A DNA stretch of 13,480 bases from Bacteroidota bacterium (lineage in GTDB: Bacteria; Bacteroidota; Bacteroidia; Chitinophagales; LD1): NCBI GenBank assembly GCA_018267435.1, contig JAFDYM010000479.1:1-13480 (forward strand), read 5' to 3'. Below are positions 12,209-13,480 of this stretch, piece after piece. The translations under genes were made by a program, and so were the position numbers. Each line of letters opens with the position of its first letter. The first letter of the stretch is position 1. The notes below the pieces were generated by a model. The model ran no database searches and was not told the origin of the DNA. It was given only the letters and a program-made list of their open reading frames with translations.

Positions 12209-13480
12209 ATGGCTAAGAAGAACGATAAAAAAGGTTTAAAAGTTAACCGCTTTTATACCAAGGAAGGCATCTCGGTGTTCGACCAATTTCAATACGAACT
12301 ACGCTCGAGCGTAATACGCAACCCGGCAGGCGACGCGGTGTTCGAAATGCATAATGTAGAAGTACCAAAAGGCTGGAGCCAAGTGGCTACCGATATATTG
12401 GCGCAGAAGTATTTCCGCCGCGCTGGCGTGCCACAGGCCGATGGCAGCCTAGGCGGCGAACGCTCAATTAAACAAGTAACGCACCGCTTAGCAGACTGCT
12501 GGAAGAGCTGGGGCGAACGCTATGGTTATTTCGCTAGCGCTAACGATGCACAGATATTCTATGATGAATTGGTTTATTCATTGCTAGATCAAATGGCTGC
12601 ACCAAACTCGCCGCAGTGGTTCAACACGGGCTTGTACAACTCGTATGGCATTACAGGCAAGGCACAGGGCCACTACTTTGTAAACCCTGATACGGGAAAC
12701 TTGGAACGTTCAACTTCAGCTTATGAAAGGCCGCAGCCGCACGCTTGTTTTATACTAAGTGTAGATGACGACCTAGTGAACGAAGGCGGTATAATGGACC
12801 TATGGACCCGCGAGGCGCGTATATTCAAATATGGCTCGGGTGTGGGTACCAACTTTAGCAATATACGCGGCGAGGGCGAGAAGCTTTCGGGCGGTGGTAC
12901 ATCATCGGGCTTAATGAGCTTTTTGAAAATAGGCGATGCTGCCGCAGGTGCTATAAAGAGCGGTGGCACTACACGCCGCGCTGCTAAAATGGTATGCCTT
13001 GACCTAGACCACCCAGAGGTAGTTGACTTTATAGAATGGAAGATGAAGGAAGAGGATAAAGTAGCTGCGCTGATAGCTGCAGGTTACGATTCTCACTACG
13101 AGGGCGAGGCATATAAAACCGTAAGCGGGCAGAACAGCAACAACTCGGTGCGCGTGCCTAACTCGTTCTTCCATGCGCTTGAGAAAGGCGACAACTGGAA
13201 CCTAACTGCACGTGCCGATAAGAAGGTGCTGAAGACCATGCCAGCCCGCGAACTGTGGGATAAAATAGCCATGGCAGCATGGCGCTGTGCCGACCCTGGC
13301 GTGCAGTATGACACTACCATCAACGAATGGCACACTTGCCCAGAGGACGGCCCTATACGCGCCAGCAACCCTTGCAGCGAGTATATGTTCCTTGATAACA
13401 CGGCTTGCAACTTGGCATCGTTCAACCTGCGCAAATTCTTTAACGATACTACGCTTGAGTTTAATGTGCAAGGCTTTGAA
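12209..13480 (+). CDS. nrdJ: Vitamin B12-dependent (class II) ribonucleotide reductase, 5' part
   Basis: Class II ribonucleotide reductase uses adenosylcobalamin to generate a thiyl radical and reduces ribonucleotides to deoxyribonucleotides; it works with or without oxygen. The frame is open from the ATG at 12209 to the window edge (424 codons), so the 3' part is missing. The N-terminal pattern RFYTKEGISVFDQF and VEVPKGWSQVATDILAQKYF is typical of NrdJ. Catalytic residues are visible: one redox cysteine Cys180 (QPHACFILS), the active-site triad Asn387, Cys389 and Glu391 in SNPCSE, and the partner cysteine Cys400 (TACNLASFNL). The loop GSGVGTNFSNIRG (209-221) and SGGTTRRAAKM (251-261) are also NrdJ-like. 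Class I NrdA lacks this N terminus. Ile codons are mostly ATA (13 of 17). The upstream region is unusually long and structured, but no cobalamin riboswitch was seen. Confidence 0.92.
   Translation, partial: MAKKNDKKGLKVNRFYTKEGISVFDQFQYELRSSVIRNPAGDAVFEMHNVEVPKGWSQVATDILAQKYFRRAGVPQADGSLGGERSIKQVTHRLADCWKSWGERYGYFASANDAQIFYDELVYSLLDQMAAPNSPQWFNTGLYNSYGITGKAQGHYFVNPDTGNLERSTSAYERPQPHACFILSVDDDLVNEGGIMDLWTREARIFKYGSGVGTNFSNIRGEGEKLSGGGTSSGLMSFLKIGDAAAGAIKSGGTTRRAAKMVCLDLDHPEVVDFIEWKMKEEDKVAALIAAGYDSHYEGEAYKTVSGQNSNNSVRVPNSFFHALEKGDNWNLTARADKKVLKTMPARELWDKIAMAAWRCADPGVQYDTTINEWHTCPEDGPIRASNPCSEYMFLDNTACNLASFNLRKFFNDTTLEFNVQGFE

Overview
The window looks like an ordinary chromosomal stretch from a member of the Bacteroidota, probably order Chitinophagales or a relative. 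Three things point there. First, the protein families: a DUF4293 membrane protein, a PKD protein with a type IX secretion (T9SS) sorting tail, an OmpA-family porin with thrombospondin-3 calcium repeats, and the long PurF form of this phylum. Second, start codons lack Shine-Dalgarno sequences. Third, Bacteroidota-type -7 boxes (TAnnTTTG) sit at plausible distances in front of several genes. Base composition is intermediate. Isoleucine is encoded mainly by ATA (22 of 26 codons in the thiolase).

Layout. 1-41: probable 5' end of an unknown minus-strand gene, divergent from prfA. 243-1328 (+): peptide chain release factor 1 (prfA). 1366-2331 (-): unrecognised lipoprotein. 2403-2879 (-): DUF4293 membrane protein. 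2935-4134 (+): thiolase resembling 3-oxoadipyl-CoA thiolase, divergent from DUF4293 with 55 bp between them. 4135-4479: convergent spacer with two strong terminators. 4480-6621 (-): OmpA-family outer-membrane protein. 6823-8721 (-): amidophosphoribosyltransferase PurF. 8909-9934 (+): fatty acid desaturase with the full sphingolipid delta-4 desaturase (DEGS) layout, divergent from purF. 9935-10270: spacer with a terminator and two perfect REP-like palindromes. 10271-11491 (-): secreted PKD/T9SS protein. 11492-12208: about 700 bp without a gene, rich in inverted repeats. 12209 to the end (+): 5' part of a B12-dependent class II ribonucleotide reductase (nrdJ).

The genes do not form one pathway. 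Most are single transcription units (translation termination, purine and deoxyribonucleotide synthesis, acyl-CoA metabolism, envelope). No CRISPR array, prophage, transposase, toxin-antitoxin pair, tRNA or rRNA was seen. The items most worth following up are the DEGS-like desaturase, since most described bacterial sphingolipids are saturated; the untranslated region before nrdJ, where one segment can form either of two mutually exclusive hairpins; and the paired palindromes after the desaturase gene. All family calls are from recognition of motifs and remembered sequences; no database search or alignment was run.
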